DNA from: Schizochytrium sp. TIO01
Taxonomy: Eukaryota > Sar > Bigyra > Thraustochytrida > Thraustochytriidae
NCBI GenBank assembly: GCA_004764695.1
Contig: SMSO01000031.1
Coordinates: 4,387,048 to 4,451,047 of the forward strand
Direction of reading: 5' to 3'
DNA length: 64,000 bases
A program made the position numbers and the translations under genes. Within the stretch, counting starts at the first letter, position 1; the number at the start of each line of letters is the position of its first letter. Below are positions 24,301-37,678 of the stretch, piece by piece. Under the pieces are notes generated by a model, which saw only the letters and a list, made by a program, of their open reading frames with translations, was not told the DNA's origin and ran no database searches.

Positions 24301-24996
24301 CGGCGATGCAGAGGCGAGACTTGGTGGCCTTGGAGGCTAATTCCTTCCTTCAACCTCCTGGGGTTTGTGAAGAAGGAGAGAACCTCGAGTACCGTGCTTA
24401 CTAGTAATAGCCATGTTGGAACTGCTAGCACTAGGTAACCTCCAAAATAGCACCAATGGACACGCGGTGTATTCTTCCAATGCGACAAGATAGTCTTGCA
24501 ACGAGTGCAACTTGGCCCCATAAAGTCAAACATTCGCGATGGGCCACAGCTTGGAGTGATATCTTTTTGTACTAGAGGGCAGCAGATATCAAGTAGGAAA
24601 TTCCACCTCCTTCAACTTCGAAATTATACTCATTATGTGATAATACTAATCACCCACTCTTATTGCTGCTCATGATGTAAATTTTCATTGTCGTAGATCG
24701 CGTGCTTGTTCTGTGGAGTGATTTCTCAAACTCTCTACGCATGATAACTAGCTTCAGGAGCAATGTGAAAGTGTGGCCTTTGAAGCCGCATGGTTCAACT
24801 AAAACGCTGTCAGCAAGAGTAATTTGGTTATTATTGTATTCTATCCAACACTGCCCACAAATCAAGTACGAGTTCGAAATTATCCTCAAATTAATATTCA
24901 TTTTCATATCATTTTATAAATAACTATATGAATAAAACCTTGCCTATATGCTTTACATGCTACAGAATATTGTAAACCATGACCTTGCCTTACTCG
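18350..24996. other. Gene-free stretch with two AT islands and a coding-like patch
   Basis: It holds an AT-rich piece with three AAAAATAAGATT-like units (about 18380-18425), AAAAG units (18506-18538), a strong AT island (about 22600-22860) and TTTAAAG units (22860-22882). The patch at 23190-24115 is GC-richer and has protein-like frames, including ELCSEGGVYELSSTFESV and FFCEGCFRAEHEESSQVH, in different registers and separated by stops. I recognise no family there. A degraded gene is possible. Confidence 0.5.
22600..22860. other. AT-rich island with a CACGTG core
   Basis: Runs of A and T up to 16 long surround a small GC-richer core containing GACCACGTGT (about 22722-22731). CACGTG is the classic E-box/CBF1-type hexamer. 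Whether it matters here is unknown. Confidence 0.6.
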
Positions 24997-25671
24997 CTAT
25001 ACAGCACAACACCAAAGTTGAGTCACCCTGTTTACACTTGGAGCTCGAGCGGGTGTACCAAAGCGAATCATACTGATCTCAACCTCCTCCTGCGCTAGAA
25101 CATGTTCGACAGTCTCGATTCGCACACCTCCCACCCTTAACACCCTTTGACCCGGCAACATCCACCTTGGTGCACTAGTACTAAGTAGCAGGTTTTCCTT
25201 TGCCACTTCAACTACAGACTTCCGCGTGCAAGTAGCCGCGCAGGTGAACGAGGGGGTGATTGTCATTCACCCTTTCGAATTGTTGTGGAGACCAATTTTG
25301 ACAGGAGGTTCAACTTCCATCTCGTGCAGGGTTTGCACGCGAGCAGACTTGGACTCCCTGGCAGAGTTCTCAAGGTAGTATAACTGACTGGACAATGACC
25401 GACATGCCTCTCGCAAATCTCTGTAGAATGTGGAATTCCAACCCAGAAGATATAGAAACAGTGGCCGAGCGAGGGAGCACGCGACGAAGAGGAAACTTCT
25501 TCTCCCTTTGGCCGCGAGCAAAACCGAGTGAAAGGGGAGAAAAACTATCACAAAACCAATCGGAACTAGGGGTAAGATGTGACTTTGAATAGAAACTGCT
25601 AGTTTCCAACTAGCACTAATCACATTAGGAGCAGATAAGAATTGAACGAAAATCGAGGCATAGGTGTGCAC
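24997..25671 (-). pseudogene. Possible PDZ-like gene relic
   Basis: Reading the minus strand from 25671, a frame of 134 codons ends in TGA (25269-25267). It is followed without a gap, in the same frame, by ATG (25266-25264) and 89 more codons. The part before the stop ends VEPPVKIGLHNNSKG. The part after it contains LPGQRVLRVGGVRIETVEHV. The pairing of a hydrophobic carboxylate-loop-like KIGLH with a later PGQRVLRVGGV is reminiscent of a PDZ domain (the GLGF loop, then GDxILxVNG), although the spacing between them is too long. I infer a degraded or unspliced PDZ-type gene. The upstream part has hydrophobic stretches of uncertain meaning. Confidence 0.3.
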
Positions 25672-28600
25672 CTATTGAGTATCATCTTCTAAGTCAAGCA
25701 GCATCAATGCTTATACCTAGTTAGTATCAATAAATACACAATATTAGGTGGGTCTTTTCCCGGCACCTTTACGAATTAAACACTGGAGGTCAGACTCAGG
25801 TAACTAGCTTATTCGAGGATAGAAATTCTCCTCCAAGCCAAAGCGAGCTGGCTAAGAAGTAAAATACTCACTTCCAAGGCCCACCTCGCGAGCCCGTCAC
25901 CTCTCCTGGTAACATAACATATTATTTCTTTCTGTAATCCTTTCTATTTTTATCTTTATTAACTAAGAGTACAAGTCTACTAAAGGGAACTAGTAAAATC
26001 ACAATTACTTCTATTATTCACCTATTGGCAATTATCCCCTTTTTTTGTCTTTATTTATCTTTTATAAAACAAAATGTAAAATTTATTATTTATAAATGCA
26101 TGCTATTATTCATAGTCTGAGGTAGGTAATTTATAAAGCCAAAAGTGAAAAATCATAACAAAGTGTGAATGCGAAACCGCGGCGGCCCATTCTCTGCAAA
26201 AGGAGTGATTTAAAATAGACTGTGTGCAGATCGGCGAGAACGAACATTGCAATGCTCCCAATAGTGATGAACTGAGCTTACTTTCCCGAAGGACAGTTTG
26301 GTTTACCCTACGCAGATGTTAAAGTTAGCGGGGTAAGCTCGTCACCTTCTCTCGTGTTTTCAACATCCTCACGATGAAAAACTCGATAAAGATGGTTTGT
26401 GCCACCGAATCGGTGGTCTCCGAGTCCAGTTTGGCCAGCTGGCGATCTTATGTTCCCATCGATTGCACACTACGTTCACCTGTCGGACCCAATTACAAAA
26501 TAAAATCCTCCATCAAAAGAAATGTAAAAAAGAAAGGAAAACAAAATGGAAAACAAAGGAGGAGAAAACTTGCATTCAATGCTCTCCTGCCACAGGAAGG
26601 CTTCAAATAGGTAGACAGGTAAAACTACTGCGCAGCCAACATGTAGATATTGAGGCGGTGTGCTTAAATCCTCACCGCGGGAGCTGCGTAATGTGCACAT
26701 CGAGCCAGATAGAAATACGAGCACAACACAAATTTGCGCAGAGTGACGCCGAATATTCTCTGTAGATAAGCGCGCGCACCTGGCCGAGTCAAATTTACAC
26801 TACAACCTTTGTCTTGAAGGTGAAGCAAGTGCAAATAATGCGGTATAAAACTTTCCCCCCGACCCTACCGGGAGGAATAACAGTGTTGATAGACTACAAT
26901 ATGATGAGTCACACCACCGTCAGCGCATGAAAGAGAATCGGTTGGGACCACACAACAAGAAAGGGCATTCATTTCCATTGGTTTCATATGCTGATTTAGA
27001 CGTTGTCGTGCGCTTCTAAGTTTTAAGAAAATGTGTGCATATATATATATATATATATATTAGAACGGAAGGCCAAAGAGCTTGGGTGTATATACGTTCT
27101 CTTACTTCGAGAAAAGTATCAAACCACACTACTAATCTAATGATAACTTGAGGCCAAATCTTACAAATTCTCGTCGCAATTAGAACAAGAACCTGTAAAT
27201 CTTAACAGCACTCTGATTAGTCAGGTATTGCTTCTAAGAACCATTTATATCAACCATTTATATGCGAAGGACTAGAATGAAATTATAGCAGATATTTGCT
27301 TGTTTACCATTGAATAAGTGGAAAATAATCACATAAATTGAAAATACAAAATGAGAGGAGGGACTACAATTGCGTTCTCATTAATTTGCTTGGAGATTTA
27401 GCCACGAATGAGGCGAGATTGAGTTTTCCATTAAAACAACCATATTTTGTAAATTTGAAGTCAGCCTCACCAATCCTTTGGCATCTATAAGAATAAAGAT
27501 TAGGCGTTCGAAAGGCCTGCACGTGCTTGAATACAACTCGTAGGGTACGTCCTATACTGTCGCCATTGTAGTGCCTGTTTCCCCCTCTCAAATGCCAAGG
27601 TCACCAGCCCGTCTGTAACTTAACATGTTGACAGCATGAGTTAGTTTAATGTTAAATTTAAAAATTAGGTATAAACTTGAGATCGCAAACTCGGACAACA
27701 TAAAGATATCTTGAACTGATTGCCCGCTGTCCTCTGCGCGCTGATGTAGTAACTAAAAAAGGAAATCCTAAGTCACTAAGTCTATCTTCAACCTAAAGGC
27801 AGGATTTTATAGCGTCGTAACTTTAGAATACCTAGTATTATATAAGTCTAGAAAAAGAAAAGAAAAAAATATTGTTTTTAATGAAAATATATGTAAAAGG
27901 AAAGGCAAACTGAGCACTGCCACTTGGGTACTGGGAACTCACTCAATTAAGCACCCATTCTTACTTCCTCATCGTTGAAAATAACATTCTCTAGGTAGAT
28001 CAGTACCTACTGCAGCACGCGGTTACACATTAAGTAGCCGAGTAAGAAAACAAACCACCGCAACTCAAAGCGTAATGAAACAACCACAGAAAGAGTTGTC
28101 TTCAGTTTCTTTAACTAAGTCGTTGCGAGTCCAGGTCACTGCAATCTTTCTTTACAAAGATAGCCACAAAATAGGTAAACTAAACATGTCGCTTGTAATC
28201 TCTTCAACCCTATACCCAGAGTATGTAGGTAAGCAACAATAACTACTAGTACTACGTATATACAATAGACAGATTTCTATCATCATTTGACTTGAGACAC
28301 AAGAATAAGCCTTCAATTCAAATAAAACGCCATTGCTTTTTGGTTTCTTGTTGTATTCGTTGCTTTTCAGGCGCGAACCACCCATCCTATGCGTTTACAT
28401 TAGCAACCAACTTGAAAGAGCTAATCTCTTCCTTCCTCGTGCCACAAACTTCCAGAGTCTCGGGCTCTTTTTAAAGAGAAAAATGATGCAAGTATTGGAA
28501 AAGGCTCAAAGAAAGCAATCGATTCAGCCAGCCAGGCAGTCAGTCAGCCACTGGCAGTCAGTCAAATGGCAGGCTGACAGGACTCTCTTTCTGCACATAT

Positions 28601-30834
28601 TTCTATCTACCTGCCCATGGATGCCATACATCGTGACACTTACAGCCTGAGTAAGAGCAGGCAAGGCTGGCAAAAGATCCGAACTCCATAGGTCTTTACT
28701 GGCGGTCTCGAGACACGCGATCTTAAGTTTCTAAAATCCGGCGGTCAGGCAAGAGAAAGATGATGTGGCGGAAGCAGAAGAAGTAGGTTCCCTTTCTTAC
28801 TTTATGAGTCAAATTTCGAGAGGCACGCGGCTTGCAGAGTCAAAATCTCTCTTCTTTGTAAGTTGAACATTTAGTTCGTTCTTAAATTTCGATCATGCGA
28901 GAATGCGAAACGGGAAAAAGCCAAAGCCAAACTGCAGATCATCTTCTACTTCAAAACACTCCACAACCTCGACTTTTCGCCAATTGCAACCATTCGTCCT
29001 GTGAGTAGTCTTATAGCTTTGTTGTTCTTCCTACTCAACAGCAGTCCTCGCCCATACCCTGATTGGCCTCGGGCAGCAACCCCTGCATAAAACCATCACT
29101 AAGTAGTGCTACGAGATGAATAAAGCGACGAAGCGCCCTGGTTACTCTTTTCAGCTCTCGATCGAAAAACACTTCCACTTAAACACCTCTTCTTCCAGAG
29201 TGACTTTTTTTCAAGGTAAGTATTTCTTATCAACCTCATATATAAATGAATACAACTTAGCTTTTTAAAAATTTTAATTTTTTTAATATTCTTTTGGTAG
29301 TAGTGCTAGATCGTCTTCATCGCGCAAAATCAGGCAATAAGAGATAGATATCCTACTCCAGTGAAATTATACGCTCCAAGACACAATGAGGCTTCACCAT
29401 GTCTCCAGTTCACTCCGGCTATAGCACGTCAACATAGTTCATTAGCTGCAAATCAATAAATGATCGTCTTCAAGTTTTTTTAATGTAGTTGCATTCTCCT
29501 TAACCAGTCGAAGCTTTCTCGTACTATGTACCTATCCAAGCCTACCGGACTCCTATTTGAGCCTCCAAGACGCCACGAACGAGGTCATGAGCTCTAATCA
29601 TTTCGCTTCTATATCGTTCCTATTGTTACTACCTACAAAATCTTTCAATTATACATACTAACGTTTTCGTTGAGGGTCGCCTAGGATAGCAGAACTGCGG
29701 AATTCGGATCAAGCCTGTGCCAAGGCATGTGCCATTGCCACAAACTGACTGGTTGCACTATGCTTATCACTGTTGGATGCTGATAGGCACCGATTCCGTA
29801 TCTGTATTGGAATGTGTGGCAACTTTTCTCTGGCCTAAAGCTGCGAAGCGCCTTCTTCTCGCGAATTCCGCATAGTTTGTAACGCAGAACTGCTGTAAAA
29901 GCCACTGCACAGCGGGTTCCGCCAAATTCCGGAATTCTTTTCTTTTCCAATTAAAACAAGACAAACCAATTTTCTGGATGACAAAGTAAGTACCTAACAA
30001 CTTTCATTAGCGCTTTCCCTCAGATAGATCGCTGCAGAGTCTGATAATGATTACACTACCACTCTCGCAAGCCTAGTATAGAGAAGAATTGCAAACAATT
30101 GAGCATGGGGAACCGAGACTGCCTCGATAGCCCTGGGTCGGGTATTATGCTTCTCTCATAACAAACCCGTGCGGTTAATACGTGCGCATGGCTGATGACT
30201 CAGTAAGTACGGCTGAGAGCTTGGGCTGGCCCGCTTGCTCAATTGATGACATATTGATGAAATGCAGGCAAGCAACGCTTGCTTACCCGGCTCGCAGGGT
30301 GGAGGTGGGTGCCTCAGATCGGAGACACGGCGCTTCTGCCGCCTCGAACGTAAGGCGTTGCACGTGGCTGACGCGGCTTCGGCCCCTTTGCTGCGGCGAG
30401 GTACTGCACAGTCAGAGAGACCAACTTCGCAAGCGAAATAAAAAAATAAAAAAGAGAATTAATTGTAGCCACTGTTACAGAGTACTGCTGCAGGAGAAAA
30501 ACAAGAAAAGGGGCTCCGCTTGGCGTAGGTAGGCCTAGGCGGAGCTCTAGGGGAACTTGATCCCTACAGAAGTCTGGCTGTCTGTGCGTGCCGTCTCAGT
30601 CAGTGGTGCTTTTCTTTTACCTTCCTGCTTTGGTTTCAAGTTGTTTTGGAAAGAGTGGAAACTGTCCAAGTCGTTTGCTATTTATTTTTAAAAGCTAGCC
30701 AACTCTAGAGAAGGAGAAGAAGGAGAAGAAGAAGGGAGCGTAAGCACTCGCGACGAGGAGGTTTTTTCTATTCACTTTTGATAGATAAGGGTACTCCTTT
30801 TAGGCGCTTGGTTTTTGAGTGCTGAGTGTGGTCG
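25672..30834. other. Gene-free stretch, AT-rich
   Basis: Generally AT-rich, with A/T-dominated pieces near 25920-26110, 27840-27890 and 29260-29295 and an (AT)n tract at 27038-27061. Short frames such as the one at 26374-26610 (ATG start, Lys-rich end) have no family signature. The patch at 30182-30532 is GC-richer with a 116-codon frame; nothing is recognised. Confidence 0.6.
27038..27061. repeat. AT dinucleotide repeat
   Basis: About 12 alternating AT units, self-complementary and able to extrude as a hairpin. No gene is adjacent. Confidence 0.9.
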
Positions 30835-31460
30835 ATGAGAGGGACGAAAAGGATTGACTTTTGTGGTCCCTTAGCTTTCGATGAAAGCAGAGCAGCGCGA
30901 AGCATCACCATGCCAGCTACCAGATCAGTACCTACGCGTGGAGATATGTCAAAGAACAGTTATGAAGTGGCCTGCACTGTACTGGCGCAGTTTGGCCCTC
31001 AGACGAAGCTGTTGAGTCTCCTCATGCTAGCTTGTTTGCCGACGAAACTGCTTCTATAATTCTGTCTGTTGGAGAGTTCGGGCTGCGGGGCGATTCTATA
31101 CTCCCCGGCATCGTCGTTGAGTCATCCGAGAGGATAAAACAAAGTATCCACGCTAGCACGCCAGCGGAGAGCTTCTCCGCTCGCATGAGCCGGCAGTTAT
31201 CCCTGTATGAGTTCAACATATCTACCCCGAAGTCTTCATCGCCAAGGTCCGTAGCCAATAAAGTCTTCGAGGCACGAGGCGGCTTGACCCGAAGAGGGTG
31301 TGCACCTTCTTCTTTCTTTCTTTCGCGCTCTCTAGTATTTGAAAACCAGCGCTGCCTACGAGAGTCTACCCTATTTGTCCAGCTAAGTACCTTTAAAACT
31401 TATCTCTCTCTACCTGCTTACATACTTACTTGCTTGCTTACTCCCTTGAAAATAATCTAA
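30835..31460 (+). pseudogene. Possible unknown gene or relic, two overlapping frames
   Basis: An ATG frame from 30835 reads MRGTKRIDFCGPLAFDESRA and runs to a stop at 31059. A second frame opens near 30967 and runs to 31460 with no stop (about 165 codons); it contains PSDEAVESPHASLFADETAS, then ILPGIVVESSERIKQSIHA, then MSRQLSLYEFNIS. The two overlap for about 90 bp and together read like one Ser-rich protein with a frameshift. No domain is recognised. The minus strand is also open for 78 codons here (31258-31022), which lowers my trust. The 3' part runs into TTTC and CTTA repeats. Confidence 0.25.
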
Positions 31461-34400
31461 GCACGAGTTTCTGACTAAAAATATGCATTTTGTGACTGCT
31501 GCGAGTCATCACACTACCATTAACACTACCATAGCCGTCGCCGCTAGCGCGTTGCTACCTACTTGCCTACTTCCCTTCTGCCTAAGCCCTCCTATGTGCT
31601 CCTACTCTCAATGAAACAAAAACACAGAACCCGAGAGAGCCTTGCCTGCCTTCCTAGTAATAGTAGCAGCTAGGCTTCTCTCTCTCTCTCTCTTTGACTT
31701 TCTTTCTTTCTTTCTTGCTTTCTTTCTCGCGACGGGTGCCGCGTCTCCAGGACAGCGGCTGCGGAGAGGCAAACGGAGCTCCGGGCACAGCCTTGGCGGT
31801 CCCGCCTCGCCCCCCGAGCGGCGCTGAGGCCTCGGTCTCCAGCTTGTGCCCTGCAAGCCAGCCTGAAAGCGGGGCCGTCACAAGAAAGCGAGACTCGAGC
31901 GCAAACCCGTGAAAAGGGTTTTCGCCTAGCCCCTCTTACCGCCTCGCCTAGGCTTCCTGCTGGCGCGAGCTCTTTTCAGTTTGGCTATTTTTTATAAGCA
32001 AGCAAGCAAGCAAGCTTTGAGTCTCCTTCTTTAGGAGAATTAGCTGAGCTTTAGCCAGGCTTATTTGTTTATTTGTTTATTACGTTGATAAGAGCGAGGC
32101 GGTGAAAGTAAAAGGAAATCCTTGCGGTACGTACTACAGCTGCGACTACTTTTTTTTTAATTGTGGCGATCTTTTCAGCTTTCGATAGCTACTACTGCTA
32201 AATAAAAACTGCGTTGAGCCTAGGTTGGGTTTTCATAGAACGCCAGGGCATGCATGCGTGCTGCCTGCAAAGGGGGTGAGCGAGTGAGTGAGCGATTGAA
32301 AGAAGAAGTCGTTAACCCATCCATTCATTTCGCAAGATCTCGAGTCGCTCGCCTCTTTGGTTCTCACTTGCAGCGCGAGACTTTTAGCTTTAGAAAAAGC
32401 TCCCGAAGGGGCGATACTCGGTACCTATTATTTTGTTATGTCTATTCACTGCAAAGCTGGCGAAAGAAAAGGAAAGTGAAAAGAAAGAAAGAAAGCTGCA
32501 AGAAAGCAGTGGAATTTTAACATTTATGTAATGACTTTAACGATTTAATTAAATACTTCAATGAATAAATAGAAAACCTTGCGAAAATTAGTATAAATGC
32601 TTTCCCGAACACTTTCTCCGAGCTAAAAATTCCCAGGCGGTCGTCCTATCATTATATGAGCGAAACGCATGTATACCAGATCAGGTGTATGAAAATAAAT
32701 ATTTCAATTTTTGTTCTTCGAATGCAATGTGAATTGAGATGTTTGAAAAGAGTTGAGAAGAGGTGGAGCTCTTTCTAGTTTAAAACAAAACCAACACAAT
32801 TAAGATCTTGCAATCTAATCTTTCTCAAGGAGCATCAGAAAGGATCAAGAGAAGCTTTCCAACTCGCGGTTTTTCACGAGCTGCCTTTAATGTGGGAACA
32901 CCATCCATTTACGCAGCGAAGTGCTACCTCCAAGCGTGACCAACTGCATTGAAATCGCCACTTGCTCTGAGTGGGTGCGCTTTTTCGCTGAGCACGTGTA
33001 CATTTTTGCTGCCACCATTGCGTTGGCTGAGCTTAGTTTTTACTTCATACACTCCATCGTCATATCTATCTCAATCAATTCGAAAATATCCCGCTAACCC
33101 CTCATCTACTAAAACCCTATGGGTGCCCAAATTTCAGGCTCTGGTAGTTTTCTTTTGGTGGTGTCGCCTCCGAGTGAGTGCGCTGAGCAGTAAGCGCGTT
33201 GGTGCGCATACAGCGGACCCGGTGCATGTTGGCGTTTGCGAGGCGAAAGAGGCACGAGAAGGAACTCTGAAAGTCACAGGCGAAGAAGAAGCGCCGCGTG
33301 GGCAAACAATATTTGTTTTCTTTATTATTTATTGGCTGATTGGTTGATTTAATTTTATGTTTAGTACTTATTTACAAGATTGACTGATGTAAGGGAAGGA
33401 GCACGCACATGGAGCAAGAGCAGTCGCCGCAAGCACTTGGAGCTGGTCGAGCGCTGCCTCAAAGCAGGCAGGCAATAAGTGGTAACCACTTTCGAGGTGA
33501 AAAGCAACACTCCTCAGCTGGAGAATGCGTTTACAGACGCCGCCTTCGATTTCACTTCTTCTCCTTTTTCTTTTCTTTTCTTTTCTTTTCTATTTTTTGT
33601 GTTTTTCTTTTGCTTGCTAGACAGCTAGCTAGCTGTCCTAGTAGGTAATTGTTTGAGCAAACGAAAGAAAAGGAAAAGCGCCAGGGTGCATTTTACTGAT
33701 GACTCTTTATGCATGCTGAAAGGCGTGCAATGAAGTCTTCTTCGATTGGCGTAAAAGAAAGAAAAGAATTAGTGAAAACAGTGAATGAACCAATAGTGCG
33801 AAGAGCTAATTCTCTCCAAAGTTTTATTCTGTGTTGTTTAACTAAAAGATTTATATATAGTTTTTTAATAAAAATGAAAGCTAAAATTTTGAAGCCATCT
33901 CTGGCTTGCTTATTTGCCCATTAGCTCAGTGTCTCGAAAGGATAGATTTAATTTATTTTTCATGGAGTTCGATATTACGCGCGCAAGCAAGTGCGACCAC
34001 ACTCCGACACATAAGCTTGCTTCCAGCACCAGACAGCACCTGGCTTATCACAATCTCTCCCGGCAAGGTCGAAGGAGATAGCAAGTACCTGCCTATCTCA
34101 ATCAAAACAAATCAACTGCCTAAGTCGCTCGCGTACTTTGACGATTGTGAGTGAAGGAAGAGCTTGCTTGCTTGCTTGCTTGCTTGCTTTTTTGCTTGGC
34201 TACGGAATAAATAGGTGGGGTGGCGTAAGTTACGCGACAAGGTGTTGCCTGAGAAGAGCACGAAGATGGCATTTCTCTGACCTAATAAGCGACTAAGCGA
34301 CGATTATGAGGAGTAGTGTTGTATTTATATTTTATTTTTATTTTATTTTTTCATCCCTTGTAATCTATGATGAGCGTATGATGATTTTTTAAAACTATTT

Positions 34401-37400
34401 TAAAACGACTAAGAGAAGAAGCAGTGAAGGAGGCTGGCGAGAGGGAATTGGCGCTGCTGCAGCTGCTGCGATTCTGATACGCCGTCGCAGCGCGCCAGGC
34501 CTGTGGCAAGACCTAATCAGTCATAAATCTGCACTCCCGTGAGCAAGGAGGATGCTGCTCTGTGTGAGGGGCTCATGCCTTCCCGCCCTCCTGAGGAGAG
34601 AGGCAGCTATCGCTATCTCTCGCGAAGGCACATTGACTCTCACTTGTTTTCCCTTTTCGTTTCTGCAAAGCACAGCTTATAAAGACAGAGAGAAGTGAGA
34701 GAGATGAAGAAGATAAGGGAGATTATGGGCACATCATGAGCAGGTCTTCTCATAGAACCCATACATACATACAGTAAAGGTGCATTCTCAATATGCACTT
34801 TGCCATCTGCTGATTAGTCTACAGGGGATAGGAGCAGGTAGGCAGCTTCTAGGCAGGCAGGCAGGCCATTAGGCCATTAGACCATTGCGGAGTCCACTTT
34901 CAGAAGTGCCTGTGGCGAGCCAGGAGAGATGGGAGGAGGACCAAGACGAGGCTGCTTGCTAGTTCCCTTGGGCTGTAAAGGCAAGACGGCCATGGCGGAG
35001 CTCTTGATGGCGATTGAGAAGGCGACGAGTCATGGATAAATGATGCGGCATATGCATTGCATCGTCATGGTGCTGTGCTTTTGCTGCAAACAAAGCTTTA
35101 AAGTTCCTTCCTCCTACAGATTGCAGGACAGGAAAACTCTTGAAAGCTACGGAGGGAAGATTGTTGGACTCTACAATCCTCCCACCGCGACTTTAAAAAT
35201 GAAAGGAAACACTGCTTGCCATGACGCAGACTGCCAAGAAGATCGAGGTACCGCGAGCCTTCAAGTTAGTTGAACTCAAGTCCTCGAAAAGAAAGCTACG
35301 ACTAGATATCTGGCTGGACAGATGGATACCTCGAATGCAGTGCTTGGTTGCCCCGACTTTTTTGGCTTTCTTGATGGTTGTATGAGGTCCAGTTCAACTC
35401 GAGGAATGCTCAATTGCATAGTAAAGCTCTCTGCAGTGCAGGATTATGAATGATTGTGGCTTGAGCAGATAATTTTATAAACAAGTTATTCATTACTTAC
35501 AAGGAAGTTCGCAAGGTGATCTGCCTGCTTCAGTTTGGCTCCACTCAAGTCAACTCCACACGACCCAAAAGGAAATGATCTCGATGAGAGGTCCAAGGTC
35601 GAGTCAGCCAGCTAGCTAGCGGATCACAAGAGTCGAAATTATGAAGTCCAGAAAAGTAGCTGGTTTCGGCTTCCTACTGCAAAGGCCAGGTCGTGCGTGC
35701 CTAACCGAAGGACTACTACTGATTTGCAAAGCGAAGATGATGACGATGCTAATGGTAGACGAGGAGTTGGATTAGGTGGATTAGGTGGTTGTCCTCGAAT
35801 TCGAGATGAACATCGTGGTATCAATCGATGCAATTCGAGAAAGGCGAGGGAGGAATTCTTCTTCCATCTGCATGGATCTGTGTTTTCATGAACATTCATT
35901 TTTTACAAAATTCATTTAATAACTTTTAGTTTATTTCTTCTACTCATAGAAGTAATGCTTGCTAACTTACTTTTCTCTTTGATTGTTTTGATAGTTTGAA
36001 AGCATTCATTCTCACGTTGATCTGCCTGAATCGAATTACTACTAGGCACTCAATCACCACTAAAGTCGGGTTGGTATTTGAAGTAGACCAACTTACAAGA
36101 GGAAAAAAGGAAAAAGGCGTGTAGATATAAAATAAAACTAACTCAGGAATAGGAGTAACTATGGGAGACTAAGCGTAAAGACTTCCCACCATTTCGCACT
36201 CTTTCGCAGGTGATATGAGGTAATATGGATGGGATTTTCATCCCACTACTTAGATTAAAGCTCAAACACGGCGACGCGAGATGGAAGAAGCACCTCTCCC
36301 TCCTTATTTAGACAGGCAGAAATAAAGGAAATGCAAAAACCTCGTGGTCGATGCCACTAAGATGACTTTTTATATTCGATAAGAAAATGTTTTCATAAAG
36401 AATGGAAAAAGTAAAGCTCGATCACCCTATCTCATGGATAACTAACTACCCTTATGAAGAGTGGTCGGTATACCAGACCCGGGGCGCTGGACCCGGAAGT
36501 GCTGAAAAATAATTGAGAAGAGAAAAGAAAACAAGCTCCCCCCCTTTCCTCCCTTTATTTCTTTTACTTACGTTTTAGTCTACATCATTTGTGGTGATTT
36601 CATCTGATTTAAACAAAAATGGGTGAAACTTTTTTTTTTTTTCAACATTTTGGGACAACTAAGTCTAGGCAGCCATTCTTTCTTTTATTTGTTTCTGTTT
36701 GTTTGGTTTAGTTTATCGCGACTTGAAGTTCACTTCCCCCTCCTTCCCCAGAGAGGGAGAGTCGCAATAGCTGGAACGTAGCAGCAGAGAACTATGATGA
36801 GAAAATGAAAAGTGGGAAAACTACCAACCCTCCGACAAATACATTTGGCACCTGAGTGCTAAAAACGATATGAATAAAAATGTAAGTAACAAACAACCTG
36901 AAAAAGAAAAGAGGTAAAGATACTTAGTGATATGGGTAGTAGTGCTAGACACTTCCTACTTTGTGAGATACACCGGGGCTTGTATATCGTCGCACTCGCC
37001 TCGAGTCGTCGCCTCTCTAGACTACAAAGCTCGCGCAGCTTTTTCTTTTTATTTATTTTATTTTATTTCATTTCATTTATTGGAATGAAGTGGTAGACTC
37101 AAAACTTTTATTTTATCAACATTATTTCTAATGAAGAGTGAGTGTTTCACCACATTGAAACGAAGAAGATGAAGAAGAACTGAGTTTTGATTTTTTCATT
37201 TAGGCATTCTTTTATTCTCTTGTCCTTCTCATCTGAAATAAATAAATAGAAATTAGTAAGCTACATTTTAGTTTTAGTTTTTTTTATAGTTAGCTTATAT
37301 TGCATTATTGCTAAGGCTGCTTATCTTTGACTCCCTGCGATTTGTCCAAAGAAGCCGTGCTTGGGCATGCTTCGCCGCAGAAGACAGAGGTTTACACGTC

Positions 37401-37660
37401 ACTCGCTGATGATGGCCTTCGATTTATCGTGCAAAGTGATGGAAAGGACTCTGGGTTTGCGCCAGAGTGGCCTGCGATAGGAGCTCTTTTGCAGAGGAGA
37501 TAGCCTCGGCTCGCGAGGCCATCTTCTTTCAGTTAGTTTGTGTGCCGGCTGAGCTAGTCCTACGTATAGAAGTAATAATCGCTGAAGAGCCAACAGGAAC
37601 AAGACAATGAATAAGAGAAAATCTGTTTTTAGTTTTGTTTTCAATGTAATTTACTTTCAT
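31461..37660. other. Gene-free stretch with many short repeats
   Basis: It holds TC/TTTC tracts (31679-31733), GCAA (31995-32015), TTTTC near 33565-33595, a TTGC tract (34161-34190), TTTTA units (about 34325-34350) and AT-rich segments near 32520-32720, 34320-34400 and 37040-37290. One frame at 35640-35890 is open on both strands, with an acidic SEDDDD piece on the plus strand. It has no ATG and is not called. Confidence 0.6.
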
Positions 37661-37678
37661 TGAAAAATAAAGCATGGT

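Noticed and set aside
24260-24310. tRNA-like A box (TGGCAGAGTGGGTAAGCG)
   Set aside because: No B box (GGTTCGAnnCC) or cloverleaf stems follow within 100 bp.
35765-35790. Telomere-like GGATTAGGTGGATTAGG
   Set aside because: Only two or three irregular units inside a Gly-rich frame; not a telomeric array.
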